Assembly (NCBI GenBank): GCA_964616465.1
Contig: CAZTTO010000004.1
Span: forward strand, 122,087 to 186,086
DNA from: JAFLBI01 sp964616465
GTDB taxonomy: Bacteria > Bacteroidota > Bacteroidia > Chitinophagales > Chitinophagaceae
DNA: 64,000 nt
Direction: 5' to 3'
The translations under genes were made by a program, and so were the position numbers. The notes under the pieces were generated by a model. That model was not told the origin of the DNA. It saw nothing but the letters and a program-made list of their open reading frames with translations, and ran no database searches. Below are positions 8,615-17,578 of the stretch, in pieces; position 1 is the stretch's first letter, and each line of letters begins with the position of its first letter.

Positions 8615-10426
8615 AATTAGGCCAGAAATTGGTTCTAGTTTAATTGATTTGCCCTCATAAACCTGATTGTTCATAAGGTTGATCCATTTTGATTGTTTTG
8701 GCAAATCATAAGTTGCTACAATTTGGTTAGCATTGCACAATACCAGCACTTCTTCATCATCCAACTTTCTTGAATATGCAAATATTGATTCATGGTCTTT
8801 AAATTCTATTATTCCATGCTGTAATGCTTTTTCTGATTTTCTAATTTGAATGAGCTGTTGGTAATAAGTAAAGTGCGACTCATCAAACCCAACTGGGTCT
8901 TTAAAATTTGTTTTCCTAGTGTAATTATCCCTTGTTTCTGGCTCGAAATTCAAATCTTTCCACCAAAGTGGTTTTCTACCATGTGGATCATCGGCACCCC
9001 ACATGCCCATTTCTTCTCCATTCCAAATATGCGGAGCACCCAAAGTTGTAAAATGATGTAGTAAATACAGCTTTACTCTTTGATAGGTGGCTGCATCTGG
9101 TTTACCTGTTTTGTAATTCGGATTGTCGTTGGGCGTAGCTTGGAATTTATATTTATTTGGGTTGTAAAAATCACTCAATAATCTTGGCGCATCATGGGAA
9201 GAAGAAACATTCATCATGTTTTTTCTGAACCTTTCAGGAATTCTACTCCATTCATAATTAAGTGCCTCTTGAAGTTGTTTGTGATTGATTGAAAAATCTG
9301 TCTTAGCAAAATAATAGCGTGCTGGTCTATATGTTTGATAAAACATAACAGCATCAAATATGTCGCCCTGCATGTATGGAGCTGGATCCATTAATGAGTC
9401 TGGCCATTCCGCCCACCAAATTTCTCCAATTAGGTAGGCTTGTGGATTAATGGATCGTACAAATTTTCTATAGTCTTTCCAGAATGTTGTACCAATATGA
9501 TCTGCAACATCTAATCTAAATCCATCTACACCTTTTGATTGGTCTCCATTAGGTGCCAACCATCTTTGACTTGCAGCAAAAATGTGCTTTTTTACTTCTG
9601 GGTGAATGTCGCCAATATATGGATAACCAGTTTTGCGGGTGCCTTGAATATTTACCTTCTTGAGTTCTGGTAAACTTGGAATATTAAGCCATCCATGATA
9701 CTTGAATTCATTTTCTGATGTTGATGGATTATCCCATGAAAGTATATCGTACCAATCTTTAAATTTTGATTGTTGCTGGTTTTTCACAACATCTTGCCAT
9801 GCCCAAAATAGTGTGCCTGTATGATTCCAAGAAAAGTCTACAATCACTCTAATTCCCATTGCATGTGCTTTTTCAAGCAATGACAAGAAAAGTAAATCGG
9901 CCTTTGTCCATTTCCATGTAGAAGGATCACCGGGGTTTTCGCTTGCCATGATTTGCAGATCACCTTCTGGATCTGGACCGAAATGAACATCAATGTGATG
10001 ATAACTACTAGCGTCGTACTTGTGAAGAGAAGGAGCGTGGTTGATGGGATTTAAATAGATAGCATTAATCCCTAAATTTTTTAGATAGGGTAATTGATCA
10101 ATTACTCCTTGTAAATCGCCCCCGTATCTTCTAAAGGCGAGTGTTTCTTGAAATCCTTTTCCTAATTGCTCTTCCCAATTAGATCTTCCATGCCAATCAG
10201 ATGTCCAATTGCTCAATTTCCAATTTTGCGGATACTGCATGAGCCCAGGAATGTTCATATTTTTTATAGTAGGATCATTATTGGGGTCACCGTTTCTAAA
10301 CCTTTCTACAAATATTTGATACCAAATTGCAGTGTCTGCCCAAGCAGGTGGATTTTCAACTTTTTGCGCAAATGGCTCAATGCAACTTATTGTAATAGAG
10401 ACTATGACTAAGATTTTCTTGAACAT
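8594..10426 (-). CDS. Secreted alpha-amylase family glycoside hydrolase (GH13)
   Basis: A 610-residue GH13 enzyme with a Sec signal peptide (residues 1-20, ending PFAQ). The barrel begins with WYQIFVERFRNGDP. The four conserved regions are visible: DFSWNHTG (I), GFRLDVADH with the nucleophile Asp (II), IGEIWWAE with the acid/base Glu (III), and SSSHDAPR with the transition-state Asp (IV). Region IV departs from the usual DNHD. Overall it resembles periplasmic neopullulanase or cyclomaltodextrinase-type enzymes that cut imported malto-oligosaccharides; the exact substrate is inferred. It lies seven bases downstream of an esterase gene on the same strand, so the two probably share a transcript. 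Confidence 0.88.
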   Translation of the reverse strand: MFKKILVIVSITISCIEPFAQKVENPPAWADTAIWYQIFVERFRNGDPNNDPTIKNMNIPGLMQYPQNWKLSNWTSDWHGRSNWEEQLGKGFQETLAFRRYGGDLQGVIDQLPYLKNLGINAIYLNPINHAPSLHKYDASSYHHIDVHFGPDPEGDLQIMASENPGDPSTWKWTKADLLFLSLLEKAHAMGIRVIVDFSWNHTGTLFWAWQDVVKNQQQSKFKDWYDILSWDNPSTSENEFKYHGWLNIPSLPELKKVNIQGTRKTGYPYIGDIHPEVKKHIFAASQRWLAPNGDQSKGVDGFRLDVADHIGTTFWKDYRKFVRSINPQAYLIGEIWWAEWPDSLMDPAPYMQGDIFDAVMFYQTYRPARYYFAKTDFSINHKQLQEALNYEWSRIPERFRKNMMNVSSSHDAPRLLSDFYNPNKYKFQATPNDNPNYKTGKPDAATYQRVKLYLLHHFTTLGAPHIWNGEEMGMWGADDPHGRKPLWWKDLNFEPETRDNYTRKTNFKDPVGFDESHFTYYQQLIQIRKSEKALQHGIIEFKDHESIFAYSRKLDDEEVLVLCNANQIVATYDLPKQSKWINLMNNQVYEGKSIKLEPISGLILKRIRQ

Positions 10427-10433
10427 ACTTTGG

Positions 10434-11357
10434 TTATTGTAGTAAAAATTGAATTGGGATATGAAGTCTTTTGTTCCATGCTTTTTCAGAGTGATCTTCC
10501 CCAGGAAAAGCTAAAGTCAACCATTGTTTTCCTGTATACCCTTTTCTAATCATTACTTGATCGACTTGCTTTTGGAGTGGTGGATACAACGCATCCAATG
10601 TGACGTTTCCGTAATAGAAATAGATTTTACGATTCGATGGTTTGGGTAGAAACTTTTCTAAATAGCTAATGAATGCATCAGGAATTGGGTTGTTCTCTAA
10701 TTGGAAGATACCTGGCCAATGAGTGGATAAACAAGCTGCACCTCCAAATACATTTGGGTATTCACAGTATGCGTACATTGATATTAATCCACCCATACTA
10801 GCTCCAGCAATAAAAGTATTGGGCATATCAGATAAGGTTCTGTAAGCCGAATCTATAAATGGTTTCAACTCATTGACTAAAAACTTAAGATATTTATCGG
10901 ATTGAACTGTACCATGAAAAACAGGATTGCCTTTGTTTCTTTCAGCTTTGTATAAACTATCTCTTGTTTTTTGAGGAAGTAGTTCAAAAGCTTTTTGTGG
11001 AAAGTAATCGATATGTCTGTTAGATCCACTGTTCCAAACACCAACCACAATCATTTCTTTGAAGCCTAACTGTGTTAATGCATGCATGGTTTCATCTACT
11101 CCCCATTCTTGTTTGTTCCAAGTAGTTGTTGAGTCGAATAACATTTGACCATCGTGCATATATAACACAGGATATTTTTTCTTGCCATCATAGCTAGAAG
11201 GTAGCCAAACGTCTATATTTCTTGCGTCTACTTTTGATGAAGGAAACATGGCGTGTCGCACAATGGCTCCATTAGATGCTTTTGGAATTGCTTGACCAAG
11301 TACTGTAAAAGTCATTATACAAGCAAGCGAAATAATTGAAAGTCTTATCACTAGCAT
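10434..11357 (-). CDS. Secreted alpha/beta-hydrolase of the putative esterase family (PF00756-like)
   Basis: A 307-residue exported hydrolase. Residues 1-21 form a signal peptide (ending VLGQ). The oxyanion and core block YPVLYMHDGQ and the nucleophile elbow GASMGG place it in the esterase D/enterochelin-esterase group. GEDHSEKAW near the C-terminus supplies the probable catalytic His. Relatives remove acyl groups from carbohydrates or hydrolyse siderophore esters; being just upstream of a GH13 gene favours a carbohydrate role, but this is inference. Seven bases separate it from the GH13 gene. Confidence 0.82.
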   Translation of the reverse strand: MLVIRLSIISLACIMTFTVLGQAIPKASNGAIVRHAMFPSSKVDARNIDVWLPSSYDGKKKYPVLYMHDGQMLFDSTTTWNKQEWGVDETMHALTQLGFKEMIVVGVWNSGSNRHIDYFPQKAFELLPQKTRDSLYKAERNKGNPVFHGTVQSDKYLKFLVNELKPFIDSAYRTLSDMPNTFIAGASMGGLISMYAYCEYPNVFGGAACLSTHWPGIFQLENNPIPDAFISYLEKFLPKPSNRKIYFYYGNVTLDALYPPLQKQVDQVMIRKGYTGKQWLTLAFPGEDHSEKAWNKRLHIPIQFLLQ

Positions 11358-11384
11358 TTATCTAAGTTAGAGATTCTAGCCAAT

Positions 11385-11410
11385 AAAAAAAGCTCCAAAA
11401 TGGAGCTTTT
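11385..11410 (-). terminator. Terminator of the aceB-aceA operon
   Basis: A perfect 10-bp stem, AAAAGCTCCA (11388-11397) with TGGAGCTTTT (11401-11410), closes on a three-base loop. It is followed on the minus strand by a T run. It lies just past the aceA stop codon. Confidence 0.88.
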
Positions 11411-11431
11411 ACAGGCTGATTGTAGGGTTTA

Positions 11432-12706
11432 TTAATGAAATTGAGCCGTTTCAGTACTTTCTTTCATGGCAACTGTAGATGCGCCTTGCTGAATAGTTGT
11501 TTGCACATAGTCGAAGTATCCTGTACCAACAAAGGTTTGGTGTTTAATTGCTTTAAATCCTTTGTCTTGAAGTGCAAATTCTCTTTGTTGTAATTCTGAG
11601 AATCCAGCCATACCTCTTGCTTTGTAAGCAGATGATAATTCAAACATAGCAGTATTTAATGCATGGAATCCAGCGAGTGTTATGAATTGGAATTTATATC
11701 CTAAAGCAGCTAACTCTTCTCTAAATGTTTCCATTTTAGACTCTGACATAAACTTCGACCAGTTGAAAGATGGAGAACAGTTATATGCTAACATTTTTCC
11801 TGGAAACTTAGCGTGAATAGCTGCTGCAAATTCTTTTGCAACATCTAAATCGGGGTGAGATGTTTCCATCCAAATTAAGTCAGCAAATGGTGCATAGGAG
11901 AGACCTCTAGAAATACATTGCTCAACCCCATTTTTTACTGCGTAGAAACCTTCTGCGGTTCTTTCGCCAGCAATAAATGGGAGATCTCTTTCGTCTACAT
12001 CGCTCGTGATCAGGTTAGCTGCTTCTGCATCGGTACGGGCAATTAAAACAGTTGGAACATTACAAACATCTGCTGCTAATCGAGCTGCAACTAATTTGTT
12101 GATTGCTTCTTGCGTTGGTACTAATACTTTACCGCCTAAATGGCCACATTTTTTTGCACTACTTAGTTGGTCTTCAAAATGTACCCCTGCTGCACCTGCT
12201 TCAATCATCATTTTCATTAATTCAAAAGCATTCAAATTACCTCCAAATCCAGCTTCTGCATCTGCTACAATAGGTTGCATCCAATCCTTTTGATTATTTC
12301 CTTGAACACTATCAATTTGTTCGCAACGCAACAAGGCATTGTTGATTTTTTTTACAACTTCTGGAACTGAGTTGGCAGGGTAGAGTGATTGATCGGGGTA
12401 CATATGACCGGCAACATTTGCATCTGCAGCTACTTGCCATCCACTTAAGTAAATTGCTTCTAAGCCTGCCGCAACTTCTTGTACAGCCTGATTGCCTGTG
12501 AGGGCTCCCAATGCGCCAACAAAAGGTTGATTATTTAAACGAGTCCATAATTTTTCAGCACCCATTCTTGCAATAGAGTATTCAATTTCTACTTTGCTAC
12601 GTAGCTTAAGTACATCTTCTGCTGAATAAGGTCTTTCAATGCCAGTCCAACGAGGGTGACTGTTCCAATAAGCTGTTAATTGTTCTGCTTTAGTAAGATT
12701 GTTCAT
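11432..12706 (-). CDS. aceA: Isocitrate lyase
   Basis: First enzyme of the glyoxylate bypass: it splits isocitrate into succinate and glyoxylate in the cytoplasm. The 424 residues match the short bacterial form (E. coli 434). The active-site loop KKCGH is present at about 184-188, preceded by the metal-binding region with DAEAGFGG and the HFEDQ strand. LIARTDAEA and NCSPSFNW are further family blocks. It follows aceB by 19 bases on the same strand and is closed by a strong terminator, so aceB-aceA is a two-gene operon. Confidence 0.97.
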   Translation of the reverse strand: MNNLTKAEQLTAYWNSHPRWTGIERPYSAEDVLKLRSKVEIEYSIARMGAEKLWTRLNNQPFVGALGALTGNQAVQEVAAGLEAIYLSGWQVAADANVAGHMYPDQSLYPANSVPEVVKKINNALLRCEQIDSVQGNNQKDWMQPIVADAEAGFGGNLNAFELMKMMIEAGAAGVHFEDQLSSAKKCGHLGGKVLVPTQEAINKLVAARLAADVCNVPTVLIARTDAEAANLITSDVDERDLPFIAGERTAEGFYAVKNGVEQCISRGLSYAPFADLIWMETSHPDLDVAKEFAAAIHAKFPGKMLAYNCSPSFNWSKFMSESKMETFREELAALGYKFQFITLAGFHALNTAMFELSSAYKARGMAGFSELQQREFALQDKGFKAIKHQTFVGTGYFDYVQTTIQQGASTVAMKESTETAQFH

Positions 12707-12725
12707 GGTAGGTTGATTTGTATGA

Positions 12726-14360
12726 TTAAGGAATTAGAGAATAGGCTGGTAGTGTTAAGAATTCAGTTAGTTCATCTTGTAATACAAGGTCATCAAAAAT
12801 TTCAGCAGCTTTCCTAAAGGTTGGTGCATCAAATGCTGCTTCTCCAACATATGATTTAATTTTTTCAAGCTCTTCCGCTTTTAAAGCGAGGTACCATTCT
12901 GGAGTAATTTTTTTACCGTCAGTCGTAGTAGCATTTGCATGAATCCATTGCCACAATTGCGTGCGACTGATTTCGGCTGTTGCTGCATCTTCCATAAGAT
13001 TATAGATAGCTGCTGCACCATTTCCTCTAAGCCAACTTTCTATATATAAGATGCCTACATTGATATTCGAACGGATACCTTCTTCGGTAATTTTTCCTTG
13101 AGGTAATGCTATTAATTCGTCTTTAGAAGTTTGAAATTCAGTTCTTGGCTTTGCTTCAATTTGATTGGCCAAGGGCATATGTTCATTGAATACATCTAAT
13201 GCAACTGAAACCAGTCCCGGATGAGCCACCCAAGTGCCATCATGTCCATCAGTAACTTCTCTAAGTTTATCTGCTTTTACTTTCGCGATTGCGGCCTCAT
13301 TAGCTACTGTATCATTTTTGATTGGAATTTGTGCTGCCATTCCACCCATTGCATGAACTCCTCTTTTGTGACAGGTTTGCACCACAAGTTGTGTATAAGC
13401 ACGCATAAAAGGCGCTGTCATGGTTACATCACTTCTATCGGGGAATATATAGCCAGTTCTGTTTTTGAATTTCTTGATAAATGAGAATATATAGTCCCAT
13501 CTTCCACAATTCAATCCTGCGGAGTGATCGCGCAGTTCCCATAAAATTTCATGAAGTTGAAAACTTGCAAGAATTGTTTCTACAAGTACAGTTGCTTTAA
13601 TGGTGCCGTGCGGAATATGTAAATAGTTTTGAGCGAAAATGAATACATCGTCCCATAGCCTAGCCTCTCTGTAATTTTCAATTTTTGGTAAATAGAAATA
13701 GGGCCCACTGCCTTTATTTATTAAAGCCTTTGCGTTATGAAAGAAATACAATCCAAAATCAACCAAGCTACCACTCATGGTTTCGCCGTGTACTGTTATG
13801 TGTTTTTCTGGTAGGTGCCAACCGCGTGGACGAACCATGAGCGTTGCAGTGTTTTTATTCAGCTGGTACGTTTTACCATTTTCTCCGCTGAATTCAATAG
13901 TTCCTCTAATAGCATCTCTCAGGTTGATTTGTCCCTGAATGGTATTTGTCCAGTTGGGTGAGTTACTATCTTCAAAGTCGGCCATAAAAACCTTCGCACC
14001 AGAATTCAATGCGTTAATAACCATTTTTCGATCTACAGGACCCGTTATTTCTACTCTTCTGTCGAGAAGATCCTCTGGTAGTGGTGCCACCTTCCATTCA
14101 CTATTGCGAATAATGGCTGTTTGCGGAAGAAAATCGGGCTGCTTGCCAGCGTCTATGTCAGCTTGTAATAATTCGCGGGCCGATAATAGGGCGAGTCTTC
14201 GAGCATTGAAGCGAATGTGTAATTCCTTCAAAAAGATCAGGGCGTCAAGGCTTAAGATTTGAGAGAATGCTGGGTTGAAGTTCCCAAGCACTTCCATACC
14301 CGAAGGGCAAGAGTAGCCAACACTAGTGACTGAAGTAGATGCGGCGGTTTTAGTGGTCAT
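12726..14360 (-). CDS. aceB: Malate synthase A
   Basis: Second glyoxylate-bypass enzyme: it condenses glyoxylate with acetyl-CoA to malate. At 544 residues it matches malate synthase A (E. coli 533) rather than the larger G form. Recognisable blocks are MADFEDSNSPNW, VRPRGWHLPEKH, THKRG-like HKRGVHAMGGM, TWVAHPGL and NVGILYIESWLRGNGA. The ATG at 14360 faces the divergent regulator gene across a 102-bp gap, which makes that regulator the obvious candidate controller. Confidence 0.96.
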   Translation of the reverse strand: MTTKTAASTSVTSVGYSCPSGMEVLGNFNPAFSQILSLDALIFLKELHIRFNARRLALLSARELLQADIDAGKQPDFLPQTAIIRNSEWKVAPLPEDLLDRRVEITGPVDRKMVINALNSGAKVFMADFEDSNSPNWTNTIQGQINLRDAIRGTIEFSGENGKTYQLNKNTATLMVRPRGWHLPEKHITVHGETMSGSLVDFGLYFFHNAKALINKGSGPYFYLPKIENYREARLWDDVFIFAQNYLHIPHGTIKATVLVETILASFQLHEILWELRDHSAGLNCGRWDYIFSFIKKFKNRTGYIFPDRSDVTMTAPFMRAYTQLVVQTCHKRGVHAMGGMAAQIPIKNDTVANEAAIAKVKADKLREVTDGHDGTWVAHPGLVSVALDVFNEHMPLANQIEAKPRTEFQTSKDELIALPQGKITEEGIRSNINVGILYIESWLRGNGAAAIYNLMEDAATAEISRTQLWQWIHANATTTDGKKITPEWYLALKAEELEKIKSYVGEAAFDAPTFRKAAEIFDDLVLQDELTEFLTLPAYSLIP

Positions 14361-14462
14361 CTCTAAGAATTTTTACCAAATATAGAAAATTCTATTAAAA
14401 GCGAAAATTTCTCTAAAATATTTTTTTTCGAATTTTTGCATCTTTGGTTGTAGTTTGGCAGT
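14361..14462. promoter_or_regulatory. Divergent control region between aceB and the RamB-like regulator
   Basis: A very AT-rich 102-bp gap. It contains an imperfect inverted repeat, GCGAAAATTTC at 14401-14411 and CGAATTTTTGC at 14429-14439. A CATCTTTGG sequence at about 14440 resembles a -7 box for the regulator. Operator use of the inverted repeat is inferred from its position only. Confidence 0.4.
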
Positions 14463-15947
14463 ATGGTTTCTGATCAAGAGAGCGTAAGGCTCATATTTGG
14501 ACTGAAAGTCAAGTCGTTGCGTCAACAACTTGGATTAAACTACCAGCAATTGTCGGCAGCAACTGGCATGGCAGTTTCGTATTTGCACGATATTGAAAAT
14601 GGCAAAAAGTACCCCAAAGCCGATAAAATCATCACTTTGGCCAAAGTGCTTAAGGTAGATTATGACTATTTGGTTTCTTTAACGGGGAACAAAAGACTAC
14701 AACCCATTATTGATTTATTGAATTCTGATTTTATTCAGATGATGCCTTGGGAACATTTTGGATTGTCACCAGCATCTTTATTGGAACTATTTGCCAATAC
14801 ACCCGATAAAATCACCGCTTTTATTAGTACGTTGCTAAAGTTGAGTAGAAGCATTCAAATGAGTAAAGAGAATTTCTATACATCAGCATTACGATCTTAT
14901 CAGGACTTACATGATAACTATTTCCCCGATATAGAAGAGGCTGTAAAACAAGCTAGATTGAATTGGAAAATAGATGAGGAGAATGTACCAAGTGTCTCCT
15001 CATTAGAAGAGCTTTTATTGCAGGAATACGGAGTTAAAATTGATAGGAAGCTATTGGGTGCAAAGGATGTTTTGAAGAAGGTTAGGTCGTATTATGCACC
15101 TCAGAAAAAGAAATTATATATCAATAAATCATTTGCATCCTCCCAAGAGAAGTTTTTAATTGCAAGAGAACTCGCTTTTCATTTTTTACAGCTTGAACCT
15201 CGTCCTCTTGAAACTATTTTATTACATCCTGCCTCATTTGAAGTACTTCTGAATAATTTTAAGGCTTCCTATTTTGCGAGTGCATTATTGATGCCAGAAG
15301 ATCATTTGACTGAAGCTATTCAGCAAGTAACAAGAAACTTAAAATGGCACGAAAAGGAATGGGTGCAACTATTGCAGAAGTATGATGTTACCCCTGAAAT
15401 GTTGATGCAGCGATTGACGAATTTATTACCTGCCCATTTTGGGATTGATCAATTGTTCTTTTTACGCATGAGTGGGAATATGGATAACATGCATTTTGAA
15501 ATGACTAAAGAGTTGCATCTTTCTCAATTACATAGCCCTTATGCGAATGTCTTGCAAGAGCATTACTGCCGCAGATGGATTGCTATCCATGCAATGGAAG
15601 AGGTGCACAAAAAAGTTCAAACGAAGAAATACAAGCAGCCTATTGTGTTGGCTCAAATTTCACAATATTGGCAAACCCACAACCGATATTTCTGTATCAC
15701 TTTCGCAAAGCCATCTGGCAAAAATCCAAGCCATTTTGTGAGTGTAACTTTAGGCATTTTAATTGATCCGCGTTTGGCCATTTCAATGCCTTTTGTTAAC
15801 GATTCCTCTGTACCTGTTAGGACAGTCCACACTACTTGTGAGCGTTGTGGTATAACTGACTGTGCTGAAAGGGCGGCTCCACCTGTATTTATTGAATCTC
15901 AAAAGCAGGAGGAAATGATTGCTCAGGCCCTCGAACAGTTGAAATAG
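14463..15947 (+). CDS. XRE-family regulator with degenerate ImmA/IrrE domain and Cys-rich C-terminus (RamB/ScfR-like)
   Basis: A 494-residue regulator. Residues about 10-70 form an XRE helix-turn-helix (LGLNYQQLSAATGMAVSYLH). The centre (about 185-270) corresponds to an ImmA/IrrE (DUF955) domain, but the zinc-protease HExxH is replaced by RELAFH, so peptidase activity is unlikely. The C-terminus carries CERCGITDC (about 461-469), typical of the Cys-containing C-terminal domain of short-chain-acyl regulators. The same three-part layout occurs in RamB, which represses glyoxylate and acetate genes in actinobacteria. Its divergent position to aceB supports an equivalent task here; the effector (perhaps an acyl-CoA) is inference. 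Confidence 0.85.
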   Translation: MVSDQESVRLIFGLKVKSLRQQLGLNYQQLSAATGMAVSYLHDIENGKKYPKADKIITLAKVLKVDYDYLVSLTGNKRLQPIIDLLNSDFIQMMPWEHFGLSPASLLELFANTPDKITAFISTLLKLSRSIQMSKENFYTSALRSYQDLHDNYFPDIEEAVKQARLNWKIDEENVPSVSSLEELLLQEYGVKIDRKLLGAKDVLKKVRSYYAPQKKKLYINKSFASSQEKFLIARELAFHFLQLEPRPLETILLHPASFEVLLNNFKASYFASALLMPEDHLTEAIQQVTRNLKWHEKEWVQLLQKYDVTPEMLMQRLTNLLPAHFGIDQLFFLRMSGNMDNMHFEMTKELHLSQLHSPYANVLQEHYCRRWIAIHAMEEVHKKVQTKKYKQPIVLAQISQYWQTHNRYFCITFAKPSGKNPSHFVSVTLGILIDPRLAISMPFVNDSSVPVRTVHTTCERCGITDCAERAAPPVFIESQKQEEMIAQALEQLK

Positions 15948-16011
15948 GCATGGGTTTATATATTTTCTCCCCATTTCTCTAACTAATATCTGCTTTCCGC
16001 TTACGGTACAT

Positions 16012-16019
16012 TATTTTTG
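16012..16019 (+). promoter_or_regulatory. -7 box (TATTTTTG) for carA-aroQ
   Basis: A perfect TANNTTTG match 20 bases before the carA ATG. No exact TTG sits at the usual -33 distance; TTTCC at about 15994 is the nearest T-rich element. Confidence 0.4.
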
Positions 16020-16039
16020 CGCAGAAATAACCAACCAAT

Positions 16040-17143
16040 ATGTCACAAGTTCCTGTTCCTGCTGTTCTTCTTTTGGCCGATGGAAATGTTTTTTATGGTA
16101 CCTCTTTTGGAAAAATTGGTACTGCAACAGGGGAAATCTGCTTTAATACTGGCATGACAGGCTATCAGGAGGTATTCACTGACCCAAGTTATACTGGTCA
16201 AATCATTATCATGAATAATGTGCATGTAGGTAATTATGGGGTTAAAAAGACGGATGTTGAAAGTGAAACGGTTAAGATAGCTGGATTGATTGGCAGAAAT
16301 TTAGAAGATCAATACAGCCGTATTCAAGCAGATAATTCATTAGAAGCTTATTTGAAGGAGCACCAAATTGTTTCTATAGAAGGAATTGATACTAGGGCGT
16401 TGGTTGCACATGTTAGGACAAAAGGTGCAATGAATGCAATTATCTCGTCAGAAACAACAGATATTGAATTGCTAAAACAACAATTAGCCGCAGTGCCTTC
16501 TATGGAGGGATTGGAATTAGCTAGTACTGTTAGTACGAAAGAGGTTTATGAAATGGGTGATCCTTCAAGCGATGTGAGAATTGCTGTATTGGATTTTGGT
16601 GTAAAGAAAAATATTCTTCAGTGTATGGTTGATAGGGGAGCATTTGTTAGAGTGTATCCTGCAAAAACACCTCTATCTCAATTGAAAGACTTTCAGCCCA
16701 ATGGTTATTTCATTTCTAATGGACCAGGTGATCCGGCAACTATGGATTATGCTGTCAGTACCATCCAAGAAATTTTAGAGGAGAAAAAACCTCTATTTGG
16801 AATTTGTTTAGGTCATCAATTGCTGGCTCTGGCAAATGGGGTATCCACATTTAAAATGCACCATGGACATAGGGGATTGAACCATCCAGTTAAAAACTTA
16901 ATAACAGGAAAAAGTGAAATAACTACTCAAAACCATGGTTTTGGTGTAGATCCTAAACAAGTTGCTGTCCATCCTAATTTGGAAGTAACTCATGTGAATC
17001 TGAATGATGAAAGCATTGAAGGGATTCGTTTAAAAGATCGACCTGCTTTTAGTGTTCAGTATCATCCTGAGGCCACTCCTGGTCCACACGATTCTCGCTA
17101 CTTATTTGATGATTTTATTGCAATGATTCGTAAAGCTGGATAA
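16040..17143 (+). CDS. carA: Carbamoyl-phosphate synthase small (glutaminase) subunit
   Basis: Supplies ammonia from glutamine to CarB for carbamoyl phosphate, used in pyrimidine and arginine synthesis. The 367 residues comprise the CarA N-terminal domain (about 5-140, with the GEICFNTGMTGYQE block) and a class I glutamine amidotransferase domain (about 180-360). Catalytic Cys is in GICLGHQLL and the His/Glu pair in YHPEATPGP. carB is not in the window. The aroQ start codon follows the carA stop directly, with no base between. Confidence 0.97.
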   Translation: MSQVPVPAVLLLADGNVFYGTSFGKIGTATGEICFNTGMTGYQEVFTDPSYTGQIIIMNNVHVGNYGVKKTDVESETVKIAGLIGRNLEDQYSRIQADNSLEAYLKEHQIVSIEGIDTRALVAHVRTKGAMNAIISSETTDIELLKQQLAAVPSMEGLELASTVSTKEVYEMGDPSSDVRIAVLDFGVKKNILQCMVDRGAFVRVYPAKTPLSQLKDFQPNGYFISNGPGDPATMDYAVSTIQEILEEKKPLFGICLGHQLLALANGVSTFKMHHGHRGLNHPVKNLITGKSEITTQNHGFGVDPKQVAVHPNLEVTHVNLNDESIEGIRLKDRPAFSVQYHPEATPGPHDSRYLFDDFIAMIRKAG

Positions 17144-17578
17144 ATGAGCCAACCAACAATTTTGATTTTAAATGGACCTAATTTGAATCTCTTGGGAAAG
17201 CGAGAGCCAACAGTTTATGGTACATTAAGCTTTGAAGATTATTTTAAAGAACTTCAGAATAAATTTCCAACAGTCAATTTAATCTATCAACAAACAAATG
17301 TTGAAGGTGAACTCATTAATTTTATTCATCAGTATGGATTTGAAGTAAAAGGAATTGTTTTTAATCCTGGCGCTTATACACACACTTCTGTTGCTCTTAG
17401 AGATGCTATCCAAGCAATTCCATCACCTGTTGTAGAAGTTCACATTAGTCAAGTACATGCACGTGAAGAGTTTAGGCATGTATCACATATTGGCGCTGTG
17501 AGTAAAGGAACCATCACTGGTTTAGGTCTGCATGGTTATGCCTATGCAATAGATTATTTACTCAATCTCGGGAGCTAA
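17144..17578 (+). CDS. aroQ: 3-dehydroquinate dehydratase, type II
   Basis: Shikimate-pathway enzyme that dehydrates 3-dehydroquinate, here the small dodecameric type II form (144 residues, family about 145-150). Signatures are NGPNLNLLGKREP at residues 9-21 (with catalytic Arg), NPGAYTHTSVALRDA and EVHISQVHAREEFRH with the catalytic His. The start abuts the carA stop (TAAATG), indicating coupled translation of two genes from different pathways. The last 21 bases overlap the convergent TamB gene. Confidence 0.96.
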   Translation: MSQPTILILNGPNLNLLGKREPTVYGTLSFEDYFKELQNKFPTVNLIYQQTNVEGELINFIHQYGFEVKGIVFNPGAYTHTSVALRDAIQAIPSPVVEVHISQVHAREEFRHVSHIGAVSKGTITGLGLHGYAYAIDYLLNLGS

